64,000 nucleotides of DNA, taken from positions 868,001 to 932,000 of the forward strand of contig NZ_CP018725.1 of NCBI RefSeq assembly GCF_001908725.1. The letters are read 5' to 3'. Numbering within the stretch: the first letter of the stretch is position 1; each line of letters opens with the position of its first letter. Origin of the DNA: Xanthomonas vesicatoria ATCC 35937 (GTDB lineage: Bacteria; Pseudomonadota; Gammaproteobacteria; Xanthomonadales; Xanthomonadaceae). Shown piece by piece: positions 39,589 to 49,940 of the stretch. The notes beneath the pieces were generated by a model, which saw only the letters and a program-made list of their open reading frames with translations, ran no database searches and was not told where the DNA came from. The position numbers and the translations under genes were made by a program.

Positions 39589-41967
39589 TCAACTCCGGAT
39601 CCGGGCGCGGTGCTCGCGCTCAACCACGGCCACCACATCGGTCACGACCACATCCACATCCCGGTCGGTGAGAGTGCGCGAGTTATCCTGCAAAATCAAG
39701 CCCATAGCCAGACTCTTGAAACCTGGCTCGACCCCCTGCCCGACATAGCGATCGAACAGCTGCACCTCGCGCAACAACGGGCCGACCGTGGTCTGCACGC
39801 TGGCCGACAGTGCCGCCCAGCTCACATCTTCCGGAACCAGGAAGGCTAGATCGCGACGCACCGACGGGAACCGCGACAGCTCGCCAGCGCGCGGCAGCGC
39901 CCGCTGTACCAGTGGGGCCAGCTGCAGCTCGAACGCGATCACGTCGACATCGATCTCCATCGCCTTGCTCAAACGCGGATGCACCTGGCCGATCCAGCCG
40001 ATGCAGACGCCCTCGCGATAGATATCGGCCGACCGGCCCGGATGCCCGAACGGCTGGCTGGAGGGCTGAAATTCCAGCACCGCACCGCTGGCCGCGGCCA
40101 GCGCCATCAGGTCGCCTTTCACATCGTGAAAGTCCACCTTGCGCGCGGGTTCCCCCCACTGCAACGCCAACGCATCGCCACACACCGCGACGGCAACATG
40201 CTGGGATTCCTGCGGCGCATCGCCAGCCTGTGTGGAGGCCGCAAATACTTTGCCCAGTTCGAACAGGCGCACCCGCCCGGCCTGACGGGCCGCGTTGCGG
40301 CCTAGCGTAGCGACCAGGCCCGGCAACAAGCGCGGGCGCATGATGGCCAGCTCGGCACTGAGCGGATTGGCCAGCGGCACCAGTCCGTCGGTCAACTGCC
40401 AGCGCTCCAGCAAAGCGGCATCGACGAAGGCGTAATTGATGGTTTCCTGCAGCTCGCGCGCCACCAGCTGACGACGCACACTCAACTCGTCCAATTGGGT
40501 TTCGCTGGGCATTGCGATCCGGCTGGCGCCGCCCGGCAGCGTGGTCGGCACCCGGTCGTAACCATGGATGCGCGCCAGCTCCTCGATCAGGTCTTCTTCG
40601 ATGGCGATATCGAATCGACGGCTCGGCGCGACGACCTGCCAGCCTTCGGACACTGCGTCGAGCTGCATGCCAAGCGCGCTCAGGATGCGCACAACCTCGA
40701 CATCGTCGATCTGGATACCGAGCACGCGCGCGATCCGCGCACGCCGCAGCAGGATGCGCGCCGGCTGCGGCAAATGCTCCGGTAATTGCGCGTGGACCAC
40801 TGGGCCCGGCGTGCCGCCGGCCAGCTCCAGCACCAGACGCGTGGCGACCTCGATCGCTTGCGGCGGCAACGCCGGATCCACGCCGCGCTCGAAGCGATGG
40901 CCCGCATCGGTATGCAGGCCGAACTTGCGGCCACGGCCCATGATCGCGGCCGGATCGAAATACGCCGACTCCAGAAACACGTTGCGCGTGGTGTCGGTGA
41001 CGCGCGTGTCCAGCCCGCCCATCAAACCGGCCAGCGCCACGGGACGGTCGGCATCGGTGATGGTCAGAAAGCTATCGTCCAACGTGACCTGACGCCCATC
41101 CAGCAGCGCCAGCTGCTCGCCACTGCGCGAGCGACGCACGCCGATCGGCCCCTGCAAGGTATCCAGATCGAAGGCATGCATCGGCTGACCCAGTTCCAGC
41201 ATCACGTACTGGGTGATATCCACCAGCAACGACACTGGGCGCACACCGCTGCGACGCAGACGCTCGGCCAGCCACACCGGCGTCTTCGCCAGCGGATCGA
41301 TGCCTTCGATCACCCGCCCGCAATAACGCGGCGCTTCCTTGCCGGCATTCAATTCCACCGCAAGCGTGCGTGTGGACACCGGCGCCACGGCACCGGCATC
41401 GAACGCCACCACTTCGCTGGCGCACGCGGCGGCCACGTCGAAGGCGATGCCACGCACGCTGAAACAGTCGGCGCGATTGGGCGTGAGCTTGATTTCGATG
41501 CTGGCATCCGGCAAGCCCAGATAGTCCGCCAGCGCTTGACCCACCGGCGCATCGTCCGGCAACTCGAACAGCCCGGACGCATCGCTATCCAGCCCCAGCT
41601 CCTTGGCCGAGCACAACATGCCGTTGGACGCCACACCGCGCAGCTTGGCAGCGGTGATGGTCAGCTCGCCGATCTGCGCGCCAACCAGCGCCAGCGGCGC
41701 CACCAGGCCGGCACGCGCGTTGGGCGCGCCACACACGATCTGCAGCAACGCGCCCTGCCCTGCATCGACACTGCACACCTGCAGGCGATCGGCTTCAGGA
41801 TGACGCACGGCTTCGACGATGCGCGCCACCACCACCTGGCCCAGCGCCTCGCCCAAGGGCGTGACGTCTTCGACTTCCAGACCGATCGCCGTCAGCGTGG
41901 CGGCAAGTTCCTCACGCGAGGCCTGGATCGGAACATGGCTACGCAGCCAATTTTCAGAGAATTTCAT
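39589..41967 (-). CDS. pheT: Phenylalanyl-tRNA synthetase beta subunit
   Basis: A 792-aa subunit of the (alpha-beta)2 enzyme that charges tRNA-Phe; the beta chain carries the editing site and tRNA anticodon-arm contacts. It starts MKFSENWLRSHVP, typical of PheT. Domains seen are the EMAP/OB domain (GQVVVARIVEA, about residues 40-150), the B3/B4 editing region (KLTPNRADCFSVRGIA), B5, and the C-terminal ferredoxin-like anticodon-binding domain (VRRDLAFLVPEDV). The start is ATG 41967, which is where the family signature begins. It is followed at 21 bp by ihfA. Confidence 0.97.
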   Translation of the reverse strand: MKFSENWLRSHVPIQASREELAATLTAIGLEVEDVTPLGEALGQVVVARIVEAVRHPEADRLQVCSVDAGQGALLQIVCGAPNARAGLVAPLALVGAQIGELTITAAKLRGVASNGMLCSAKELGLDSDASGLFELPDDAPVGQALADYLGLPDASIEIKLTPNRADCFSVRGIAFDVAAACASEVVAFDAGAVAPVSTRTLAVELNAGKEAPRYCGRVIEGIDPLAKTPVWLAERLRRSGVRPVSLLVDITQYVMLELGQPMHAFDLDTLQGPIGVRRSRSGEQLALLDGRQVTLDDSFLTITDADRPVALAGLMGGLDTRVTDTTRNVFLESAYFDPAAIMGRGRKFGLHTDAGHRFERGVDPALPPQAIEVATRLVLELAGGTPGPVVHAQLPEHLPQPARILLRRARIARVLGIQIDDVEVVRILSALGMQLDAVSEGWQVVAPSRRFDIAIEEDLIEELARIHGYDRVPTTLPGGASRIAMPSETQLDELSVRRQLVARELQETINYAFVDAALLERWQLTDGLVPLANPLSAELAIMRPRLLPGLVATLGRNAARQAGRVRLFELGKVFAASTQAGDAPQESQHVAVAVCGDALALQWGEPARKVDFHDVKGDLMALAAASGAVLEFQPSSQPFGHPGRSADIYREGVCIGWIGQVHPRLSKAMEIDVDVIAFELQLAPLVQRALPRAGELSRFPSVRRDLAFLVPEDVSWAALSASVQTTVGPLLREVQLFDRYVGQGVEPGFKSLAMGLILQDNSRTLTDRDVDVVVTDVVAVVEREHRARIRS

Positions 41968-41975
41968 GAGGAGCC

Positions 41976-42100
41976 GGGAATCGAGAATGGGGAATAGGGA
42001 ATCGCAAAGGCGGGAGCGCCGGGCCTTCGGACCGGGACCAGCGGAGCGCTTGGCTCTTGCGATTCCCGATTCCCGATTCCCGATTCCCGATTCCCCGCCA
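41976..42100 (-). repeat. Heptamer repeats and inverted repeat between pheS and pheT
   Basis: Five tandem GATTCCC heptamers lie at 42061-42095. Facing copies of GGGAATCG-type sequence at 41976-42007 form an inverted repeat with them (AATAGGGAATCGCAA against its complement, 14 of 15 matched). The GC-rich middle (AGGCGGGAGCGCC) could form an inner loop. It resembles intergenic palindromes common in Xanthomonas. Confidence 0.75.
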
Positions 42101-43108
<1,008 letters not shown>

Positions 43109-43191
43109 TCAACTGCTAACCGAACGGTGTTTCCGGGTGCACCGGAACGCATTGTCACTGGACCAACCTGCCATCACCCACTTGGTGGCTT

Positions 43192-43230
43192 CGCAAAAAC
43201 GCAAAAGGGGAAGGACTCGCGCCCTTCCCC
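43192..43230 (-). terminator. Terminator or attenuator between rplT and pheS
   Basis: On the minus strand, GGGGAAGG (43230-43223) pairs with CCTTCCCC (43214-43207) and is followed by T-rich sequence (TTTTGCGTTTTTGCG). It lies after rplT and 110 bp before pheS. A classic attenuator is possible because pheST genes in enterobacteria are attenuated, but I see no Phe-rich leader peptide. Direct repeats of GTGCGGGCTCTTGC lie just upstream at 43325-43372. Confidence 0.7.
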
Positions 43231-43384
43231 CCTGCATCTCTGCGTCTCATTTCACCGAAGGCATGCACACCAAGTGTGACTACATCCGATGACCCGCCTC
43301 TTTAAGCAGTCCGCACATGGATGTGCGGGCTCTTGCGAGGGACTCGCACATACAGCGTGCGGGCTCTTGCAGAGGGACCTGCAT

Positions 43385-43744
43385 TTACGCAGCCAGCGCG
43401 CCCTTGGCCTTCTCGGCCAGCGCGGCAAAGCCGGCGGCGTCGTGCACGGCGATATCCGCCAGCACCTTGCGGTCAAGGGTGATGCCAGCCTTGAGCAGGC
43501 CATTCATGAAACGGCTGTAGCTCAAGCCGTTGATGCGGGCAGCCGCATTGATGCGGGTGATCCACAACGAACGGAAATTACGCTTCTTCTGCTTACGACC
43601 AATATAGGCGTACTGCTGTGCCTTGATGACCGCCTGCTTGGCAACGCGGAACACCTTGCGGCGCGCGTTGTAATACCCCTTTGCCAGGGTCAGAATTTTC
43701 TTGTGGCGGCGACGCGCCTGTACGCCACGCTTTACTCGTGCCAT
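43385..43744 (-). CDS. rplT: 50S ribosomal protein L20
   Basis: A 119-aa highly basic ribosomal protein binding 23S rRNA and early in large-subunit assembly. It starts [33 protein letters not shown], typical of L20, and includes the conserved [14 protein letters not shown]. In other bacteria L20 represses the infC-rpmI-rplT message. It is 10 bp after rpmI. Confidence 0.98.
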
Positions 43745-43754
43745 GGGTCAGTCC

Positions 43755-43952
43755 TCAGAGGTAGGGAAGCATACGGTCAAGACGGCCAGCGTCCTCGGCA
43801 CGGACGTGATTCGTCTGCCGCAGGTTGCGCTTCCGCTTGGTCGCTTTCTTCGTGAGGATATGGCTACGGTTTGCGTGGCCGCACTTGTACTTGCCGGAGG
43901 CGGTCTTGCGGAAACGCTTGGCCGCCGCCCGGTTGGTCTTGATCTTGGGCAT
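43755..43952 (-). CDS. rpmI: 50S ribosomal protein L35
   Basis: A 65-aa basic ribosomal protein of the large subunit, with [21 protein letters not shown] at the start and the later [14 protein letters not shown] signature. The standard infC-rpmI-rplT order is kept, with rplT starting 10 bp downstream. The 239-bp gap to infC is ordinary spacer. Confidence 0.97.
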
Positions 43953-44191
43953 TGCAATGTCCTTGATGGTGTTTTGTCACTGACACGGGCGGCAGTCTTG
44001 CGACCACACTTTCCATCCTTGCCCTTGCCTGCTTGTAAGTCCTTGATCGAACACGATCCGGACAGGTCCTGTACCGCTTGCGCGGCGCCCCGGCAAAACC
44101 GGGCCGCGCAGTATGCCCGTTGCCGGGAATTCTTGCAAATCGATGGACTCGCTGACGTGGCGGGCCCGGTCAGGCCCACCACGGTGCGGAA

Positions 44192-44719
44192 TCAGATCTT
44201 CTTCTTCGGCGCGATCATCATGACCATCTGCCGCCCTTCCAGGCGCGGACGGGACTCGATGACGATGTCTTCGCCCAGGTCGGCCTCGATGCGTGCCGCC
44301 ATCTCGCGACCCAGCTCCTGGTGGCTCATTTCGCGGCCACGGAAGCGGATGTTGACCTTGACCTTGTCACCCTCTTCCAGGAAGCGGCGCATGTTGCGCA
44401 GCTTGATCTGGTAATCGCCCTCGTCCGTGACCGGACGGAACTTGAGTTCCTTGATCTCGACCTGCTTGGTCTTCTTCTTGGCCTCGTTGGCCTTTTTCTG
44501 CTGCTCGAACTTGAACTTGCCGAAATCCATGATCTTGCAGACCGGCGGATCGGCCTGCGGCTGGATTTCAACCAGATCCAGGCCTTCTTCCTCGGCCTTG
44601 GCGAGCGCTTCGTCGCGCGACAACACGCCGACCATCTCACCGTCGCTGCCGATCACGCGAACGCGCGGCACACGGATTTCTTGGTTCTTGCGGTTCTGTT
44701 TGTTGTCAGGGGTACTGAT
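44192..44719 (-). CDS. infC: Translation initiation factor IF-3
   Basis: A 175-aa factor that prevents premature subunit joining and checks initiator tRNA. The start is placed at ATC 44719 because the protein needs the conserved N-terminal [21 protein letters not shown], and GGGAG sits 9 nt upstream. ATC is a rare, IF3-discriminated codon, as seen in infC of many bacteria, which lets IF-3 limit its own synthesis. The region from GTG 44671 alone would lose the N-terminal helix. It follows thrS by 63 bp. Confidence 0.95.
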   Translation of the reverse strand: MSTPDNKQNRKNQEIRVPRVRVIGSDGEMVGVLSRDEALAKAEEEGLDLVEIQPQADPPVCKIMDFGKFKFEQQKKANEAKKKTKQVEIKELKFRPVTDEGDYQIKLRNMRRFLEEGDKVKVNIRFRGREMSHQELGREMAARIEADLGEDIVIESRPRLEGRQMVMMIAPKKKI

Positions 44720-44782
44720 ATTGCAATCTCCCAGGGGAATCGAACCGGCGCATCCGGATCATCCAGACCGGCCGGGGTTGGC

Positions 44783-46687
44783 TCACGCTGCCTGCTCTGC
44801 CTGCAGGCGTTCGACGAAGGCTGAGACCGTCATGGTCCCAAGGTCCTCCCCCGAACGCGTCCGCACGGCGACTGCGCCATTTTCCTTCTCGCGGTCACCG
44901 ACGACGAGCAGGTACGGCACGCGTTGCAGCGTATGCTCGCGAATCTTATAACCGATCTTCTCATTACGCAAATCGGCGTTGACACGGAAGCCTTGATTTG
45001 CAAGGGTTTTCCGAACCGAGTCCACATAGTCTGCCTGGGCGTCGGTGATATTTGCGACAACGACCTGGACCGGGGCCAGCCAGGACGGGAAGGCCCCGGC
45101 GTGGTGTTCGATCAAGATGCCGATGAAACGCTCCATCGAACCGACGATGGCCCGGTGCAGCATCACCGGATGCTTCTTCTGGCTGTTTTCGTCCACGTAC
45201 TCGGCGCCCAGGCGGCCAGGCATCATGAAATCGACCTGCATCGTGCCCAACTGCCAGGTGCGGCCGATCGCGTCCTTGAGGTGGTACTCGATCTTGGGGC
45301 CGTAGAAGGCACCCTCGCCCGGCAATTCCTGCCACTCCACCCCGCACACGCCCAGCGCGGTGCGCAGCGCGGCTTCGGCCTTGTCCCAGGTGCCGTCGTC
45401 GCCCAGGCGCTTTTCCGGGCGCAACGCGATCTTGATCTCGATGTCGTCAAAGCCGAACGCGGTGTAGACGGCCAGTGCCTGCTGATGGAACGCGGTGACT
45501 TCCGCTTCGATTTGCGATTCCAGGCAGAACACGTGCCCGTCGTCCTGGGTGAAGCCGCGCACGCGCAGGATGCCGTGCAGCGCGCCGGAGGGCTCGTTGC
45601 GGTGGCAGGCGCCGAACTCGCCGTAGCGGATCGGTAGGTCGCGGTAGCTGTGCAGGCCCTGGTTGAACACCTGCACGTGGCCGGGGCAATTCATCGGCTT
45701 GACCGCGTAGGTGCGCTTCTCCGACTCGGTGAAGAACATCGCGTCCTGGTAGTTGTCCCAGTGGCCGGACTTCTGCCACAGCGATACGTCCAGGATCTGC
45801 GGGCAGCGCACTTCGCCGTAGCCGCTGTCGCGGTAGACCTTGCGCATGTACTGCTCGACGACCTGCCACAGCGACCAGCCCTTGGGGTGCCAGAACACCA
45901 GGCCCGGCGCTTCTTCCTGCAGGTGGAACAGGTCCTGCGCCTTGCCGATACGGCGGTGGTCGCGCTTGTCGGCTTCTTCCATGCGCAGGATGTAGGCGTC
46001 CAGCTGCTTCTTGTCGGCCCAGGCGGTGCCGTAGATGCGCTGCAACTGCTCGTTCTTGGCATCGCCGCGCCAGTAGGCGCCGGAAATGCGGGTCAGCTTG
46101 AACGCCTTGAGGAAGCGCGTGTTGGGCACGTGCGGGCCGCGGCACATGTCCACGTATTCCTGGTGGTAATACAGGCCCATCGCGGTGATGTCCTCGGACA
46201 TGTCCTCGATCAGGCGCAGCTTGTACTCCTCGCCGCGCTGGGCGAACACCTCGATCACTTCGGCGCGCGGGGTGACCTTCTTGATCACGTCGTAGTCCTG
46301 CGCGATTAGTTCCTGCATGCGCTGCTCGATCGCGGCCATGTCTTCGGGCGTGAACGGGCGCTCGCTGTAGATGTCGTAATAGAAGCCTTCGGCAATGACC
46401 GGGCCGATCACCATCTTGACCTCGGGATACAGCTGCTTGACCGCGTGGCCGACCAGGTGCGCGCAGGAGTGGCGGATGATCTCAACCCCTTCGGCATCCT
46501 TGGCGGTGATGATGCGCAGGCTGGCGTCGTGGTCGATGACGTCGCTGGCGTCGACCAGCTGGCCATCCACCTGGCCGGCGATGGTGGCCTTGGCCAGGCC
46601 GGCGCCGATCGACTGGGCGACCTGCATCACCGAGACGGGGGATTCGAATTCGCGGCGGCTGCCGTCGGGGAGCGTGATATTGATCAT
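44783..46687 (-). CDS. thrS: Threonyl-tRNA synthetase
   Basis: A 634-aa class II synthetase charging tRNA-Thr. It has an N-terminal TGS domain ([14 protein letters not shown]), the HxxxH editing domain ([16 protein letters not shown]), class II motif 2 ([19 protein letters not shown]) with Zn-binding Cys/His, and a C-terminal anticodon domain ([16 protein letters not shown]). The start is ATG 46687; the upstream TTG 46693 is less likely. It heads the thrS-infC-rpmI-rplT operon. Confidence 0.98.
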   Translation of the reverse strand: MINITLPDGSRREFESPVSVMQVAQSIGAGLAKATIAGQVDGQLVDASDVIDHDASLRIITAKDAEGVEIIRHSCAHLVGHAVKQLYPEVKMVIGPVIAEGFYYDIYSERPFTPEDMAAIEQRMQELIAQDYDVIKKVTPRAEVIEVFAQRGEEYKLRLIEDMSEDITAMGLYYHQEYVDMCRGPHVPNTRFLKAFKLTRISGAYWRGDAKNEQLQRIYGTAWADKKQLDAYILRMEEADKRDHRRIGKAQDLFHLQEEAPGLVFWHPKGWSLWQVVEQYMRKVYRDSGYGEVRCPQILDVSLWQKSGHWDNYQDAMFFTESEKRTYAVKPMNCPGHVQVFNQGLHSYRDLPIRYGEFGACHRNEPSGALHGILRVRGFTQDDGHVFCLESQIEAEVTAFHQQALAVYTAFGFDDIEIKIALRPEKRLGDDGTWDKAEAALRTALGVCGVEWQELPGEGAFYGPKIEYHLKDAIGRTWQLGTMQVDFMMPGRLGAEYVDENSQKKHPVMLHRAIVGSMERFIGILIEHHAGAFPSWLAPVQVVVANITDAQADYVDSVRKTLANQGFRVNADLRNEKIGYKIREHTLQRVPYLLVVGDREKENGAVAVRTRSGEDLGTMTVSAFVERLQAEQAA

Positions 46688-47012
46688 GGGCAAGAATGAG
46701 GTCTGGGCTGGCTGCAGCGGTCCGCTGCCACGGGAGACCTGCCCACTGCTGGACAGGCTCGGAAAGAATGTACGAGAAGTGCTGCGAAGGACAACGGCAC
46801 GCGGGCGCTGGCTGCGCTGGGGCCGGTCCGGGTCAACGGTGGGCGGTGGTAGTGCTCATGTCGCACGCTGGGCCGGCGCGGAGCGCGGGCCACCTTCTCG
46901 CAAGGGGTCTTGGACGTGAATGGTAAACCAATCAGGCGGCCACTGCGCACGGCGGCACAGCGCCGGCGGGCGCGTGGCATGATGCCGGCCACTTGTCCCG
47001 CCGTTGCCGATC
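46688..47012. other. Divergent promoter region, thrS / LacI regulator
   Basis: 325 bp upstream of both thrS (minus) and the LacI-type regulator (plus). In enterobacteria the thrS leader folds as a tRNA-like operator; I cannot support such a structure here by eye. No copy of the TGCATACGTATTCA motif is present. Confidence 0.35.
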
Positions 47013-48134
47013 ATGACCATCAAGGGTAAAGCCACCTCGCTGGATATCGCCTACTTGGCCGGCGTGTCGCAGCCGACCGTCTCGCGCGCGTTGCGCGGCA
47101 GCCCGATGGTCAATGAGGAAACGCGCAAGCGCATTGTGCGCATCGCGCGCGAGCTGAACTACAAGGTCGACAAGAACGCTTCCTCGCTGCGGCTGCGCAA
47201 CGCCGGCACGCTGGCGCTGCTGTTCTTCGAAGACCCCACCGCCGACGATTCGCTGATCAACCCGTTCTTCCACTCGATGCTGGGCTCGATCACGCGGGCC
47301 TGCGCGCTGCAGGGCTACGACCTGCTGGTGTCGTTCCAGCAGCTGTCCAAGGACTGGCAGGCCGATTACGAAGACAGCAATAAGGCCGACGGCATCATCT
47401 TGCTGGGCTACGGCGACTACCAGCAATCGCGCCAGCGACTACAGCTGCTGGTGGAACAAGGCACGCACTTCGTGCGCTGGGGCGCGGCATTGCCGGGCCA
47501 GCCGGGCATTTCGATCGGCAGCGACAACTACCAGGGCGGGCTGGACATCACCGAGCACCTGTTGGCGCAGGGGTGCCGACGCATCGCATTTCTTGGCCAC
47601 GCGTCCAATCACTATCCCGAATTCGAAGAGCGCTACCGGGGCCACGTTGCGGCCCTAGCGCAGCAAGATCTGGTGGCTGATGCCGCACTGCAGTTTGATG
47701 CGATCACCACCGAATCGTCCGGGTATGCGGCATGCCTGGCGTTGCTGGACAGCGGCAACGCATTCGATGCAGTGTGTGCAGCCAGCGACCTCATTGCGAT
47801 CGGTGCGATGCGTGCGTTGCGCGAACGCGGCCTGCGCGTACCGCAGGACGTGGCGATCAGCGGCTTCGACGACATCGCGTTGGCCGCATCGGTTGCGCCG
47901 GCCTTATCCACCGTGCAGCAGGACACCAAGCAGGCCGGCACGCTGTTGGTGGAAAGCCTGGTCGCGCTGATCCGTGGCGAAGCGGCGCAGAGCCGCACGA
48001 TCCCGGTACGACTGGCAGTGCGCGATTCCTCGCGCAGCAGCGGATTGCAGCCGCCATTGGGCTGGAGGCCGTCCGGCTCGACGACCGGGAACGCGGTGCT
48101 GGATCGGACCGCGGATGAGGCTGTGAGGAGTTGA
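47013..48134 (+). CDS. LacI-family transcriptional regulator of the alpha-glucan locus
   Basis: A 373-aa repressor-type regulator. An N-terminal helix-turn-helix (ATSLDIAYLAGVSQPTVSRALRG) is followed by a periplasmic-binding-like effector domain with LVSFQQLSKDW, FDAVCAASDLIAIGAMRALRERG and ISGFDDIALA. It is oriented away from thrS and next to the alpha-amylase/transporter genes, so control by maltose or maltodextrin is likely. The matching operators are probably the three TGCATACGTATTCA palindromes in this window. The start is ATG 47013 (MTIKGKATS); a TTG exists 9 bp upstream. Confidence 0.93.
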   Translation: MTIKGKATSLDIAYLAGVSQPTVSRALRGSPMVNEETRKRIVRIARELNYKVDKNASSLRLRNAGTLALLFFEDPTADDSLINPFFHSMLGSITRACALQGYDLLVSFQQLSKDWQADYEDSNKADGIILLGYGDYQQSRQRLQLLVEQGTHFVRWGAALPGQPGISIGSDNYQGGLDITEHLLAQGCRRIAFLGHASNHYPEFEERYRGHVAALAQQDLVADAALQFDAITTESSGYAACLALLDSGNAFDAVCAASDLIAIGAMRALRERGLRVPQDVAISGFDDIALAASVAPALSTVQQDTKQAGTLLVESLVALIRGEAAQSRTIPVRLAVRDSSRSSGLQPPLGWRPSGSTTGNAVLDRTADEAVRS

Positions 48135-48198
48135 TTCGGGATTCGAACATCGTTCGCGGATGCACGACAGGCTGCGGGATCCGTCGCGGCCATTAAAT

Positions 48199-48227
48199 GC
48201 GTCGCAGGAGCGCAACCGGGCGCGACG
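48199..48227 (+). repeat. REP-like variant
   Basis: GTCGCAGGAGCGCAACCGGGCGCGACG resembles the GTAGGAGCG repeats but with a changed head. It lies between the convergent regulator and alpha-amylase genes. Confidence 0.4.
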
Positions 48228-48266
48228 ATGCGTTACCGATAAAGTCGCATTGCGCCCGATGCACTC

Positions 48267-49940
48267 TTATCTGTCACGTGCGTCGCGCACGGCTTGCTCG
48301 GCCATCTGCATATCGAGCTGCTTGCGCAAGGCCGGGTCGGCGACCGGCACATCCGAGAGCAGCACGCGCACGCCGTGCGCCGGCACTGGCGCCAGTAGCC
48401 GGCGTTGCACCTGCACTTGCTCGCCGCTCACCGCGTCGCGCCAGGTGCCAGGCTGCAGAAAGCGCGTCACTTCGATGTCTGCCGCCGCCTCGCCCTTGTT
48501 GAGCAGCACCAACGCGGTCTGGTTGATGCCCGCATGCTGATAGACCCGCAAAAACGCCGCTTGATCCCCGCGTAGCAGCACATCCACCTGCAGGCCGCGT
48601 TGCAATGCCGGCGTATCGCGACGCAGCCGAGCGATCTGCTGCAGCGGTCCGAAGATCGGGCTCTGCGGCGCGGCCTTGATGCGCTCGACGCCGAAGTAAT
48701 TGCGGTTGCCCGCATGCTCCGCACGCCCGCGCATGAAGCCGATTTCCGAGCCGTAATAGATCACGGGGATGCCGCGCGCGGTGAACAGCCAGTTGTGCGC
48801 ATCGATAAAACCGGTGTCGCTGGCGTCCAGCCGCGCCATGTCGTGGTTGTCGTAGAAACTCATCAGCTCGTACGGATTTGCATACGGCCCCTGACGCAGA
48901 AACAATGGTTTGGCGAGTTGTTCGAAACCCGCCTGCGCATGGCCGAAGACGTCCGACAGCTGCTGCTTCAAAGGGAAATCCAGCACGCTCACACCGGCGT
49001 TGCGTGCCCAAGTGTGGCTAGCGATCTTGTCGGCGTTGTAATCGAATGCCTCGCCAAACATAAAAAATCCCGGGCGTTGTTCGCGGATGCGCGCAACGAA
49101 AGCATGCCAGAAACGGTCCGGCATCCAGCCGATGGTGTCGATACGGAATGCATCGGCACCCTGCTCCATCCATTGCAGATACGCGCCAGCCAGATAATCC
49201 AGCACCGCCGGATTGTTCTCGTTGAGGTCGGACAACTCCGCCAGGCCGCCGCCGGTGTTGTAGAAGGCATGCAATGGGTTGTGCTGCGGATCCAGCTGCG
49301 CGGGCGGCAGATTCTGATGGTCGGCGACCAGCCGCCCCTGCGCATCGTAGAGTTTGCCGAAGCCGGGCTGCGCTTCCGGCATGGTGTAGGCCGGCGAGCC
49401 GTGATTGCCTACGATATCCAGCACCACCTTCAGCTTGTTGGCATGCATGGCGCGGGTAAAGCCAGCGAAATCCAGGCCTGCGCTGGGCAGGTGTTCGTCC
49501 AGCGTGTAGAAGTTGACACCCCAGTAGCCGTGGTAGCCGGTCTTGCCGTGATCACTGAGCGTGCTGCCGCAGGTGATCGGCTTGCCGCCGGTGAACGCCT
49601 GATCGGGGTTGTCGACGATGGGCGTGATCCACACCGCGCCAAATCCCAGGTCGCGAATGTAGTCGGCATGATCGACGATGCCCTTGAAGTCGCCACCCAG
49701 GTAGCCAATGTTGTCGTCGCTGCCGTCGGCGCACGGCGTGGGCACATCGAAAGTGCGATGCGCACCGCCCTGGTCGCGATGATCGTTGCCGGTGTCTCCA
49801 TTGACGAAACGGTCGGTGACCACGAAGTACACCGCATCGGCGGCGAACGGCTCCAGGGTGCCGTAATACTCCCTGGACGCAGGCGTGGCGAGCGCCACGC
49901 CTGCGTACATCGTCAACGCCACACACATCGCACTACGCAT
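48267..49940 (-). CDS. Secreted alpha-amylase (GH13)
   Basis: A 557-aa exported GH13 enzyme with a signal peptide (residues 1 to about 19, ending at GVALA). The catalytic residues are in order: Asp268 (DAFRIDTIGW), Glu297 (FGEAFDY) and Asp367 (YDNHDMARL). The N-terminal VYFVVTDRFVNGDTGND and GDFKGIVDHADYIRDLGFGAVWITP are typical of alpha-amylase and cyclomaltodextrin glucanotransferase-like proteins; the latter name is often given to homologues, but the CGTase starch-binding domains are missing. It overlaps the transporter gene by one base (TGATG). Confidence 0.92.
   Translation of the reverse strand: MRSAMCVALTMYAGVALATPASREYYGTLEPFAADAVYFVVTDRFVNGDTGNDHRDQGGAHRTFDVPTPCADGSDDNIGYLGGDFKGIVDHADYIRDLGFGAVWITPIVDNPDQAFTGGKPITCGSTLSDHGKTGYHGYWGVNFYTLDEHLPSAGLDFAGFTRAMHANKLKVVLDIVGNHGSPAYTMPEAQPGFGKLYDAQGRLVADHQNLPPAQLDPQHNPLHAFYNTGGGLAELSDLNENNPAVLDYLAGAYLQWMEQGADAFRIDTIGWMPDRFWHAFVARIREQRPGFFMFGEAFDYNADKIASHTWARNAGVSVLDFPLKQQLSDVFGHAQAGFEQLAKPLFLRQGPYANPYELMSFYDNHDMARLDASDTGFIDAHNWLFTARGIPVIYYGSEIGFMRGRAEHAGNRNYFGVERIKAAPQSPIFGPLQQIARLRRDTPALQRGLQVDVLLRGDQAAFLRVYQHAGINQTALVLLNKGEAAADIEVTRFLQPGTWRDAVSGEQVQVQRRLLAPVPAHGVRVLLSDVPVADPALRKQLDMQMAEQAVRDARDR

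Noticed and set aside
44192..44671. infC starting at GTG 44671
   Set aside because: It would remove the conserved N-terminal IF-3 residues that are in frame from ATC 44719.
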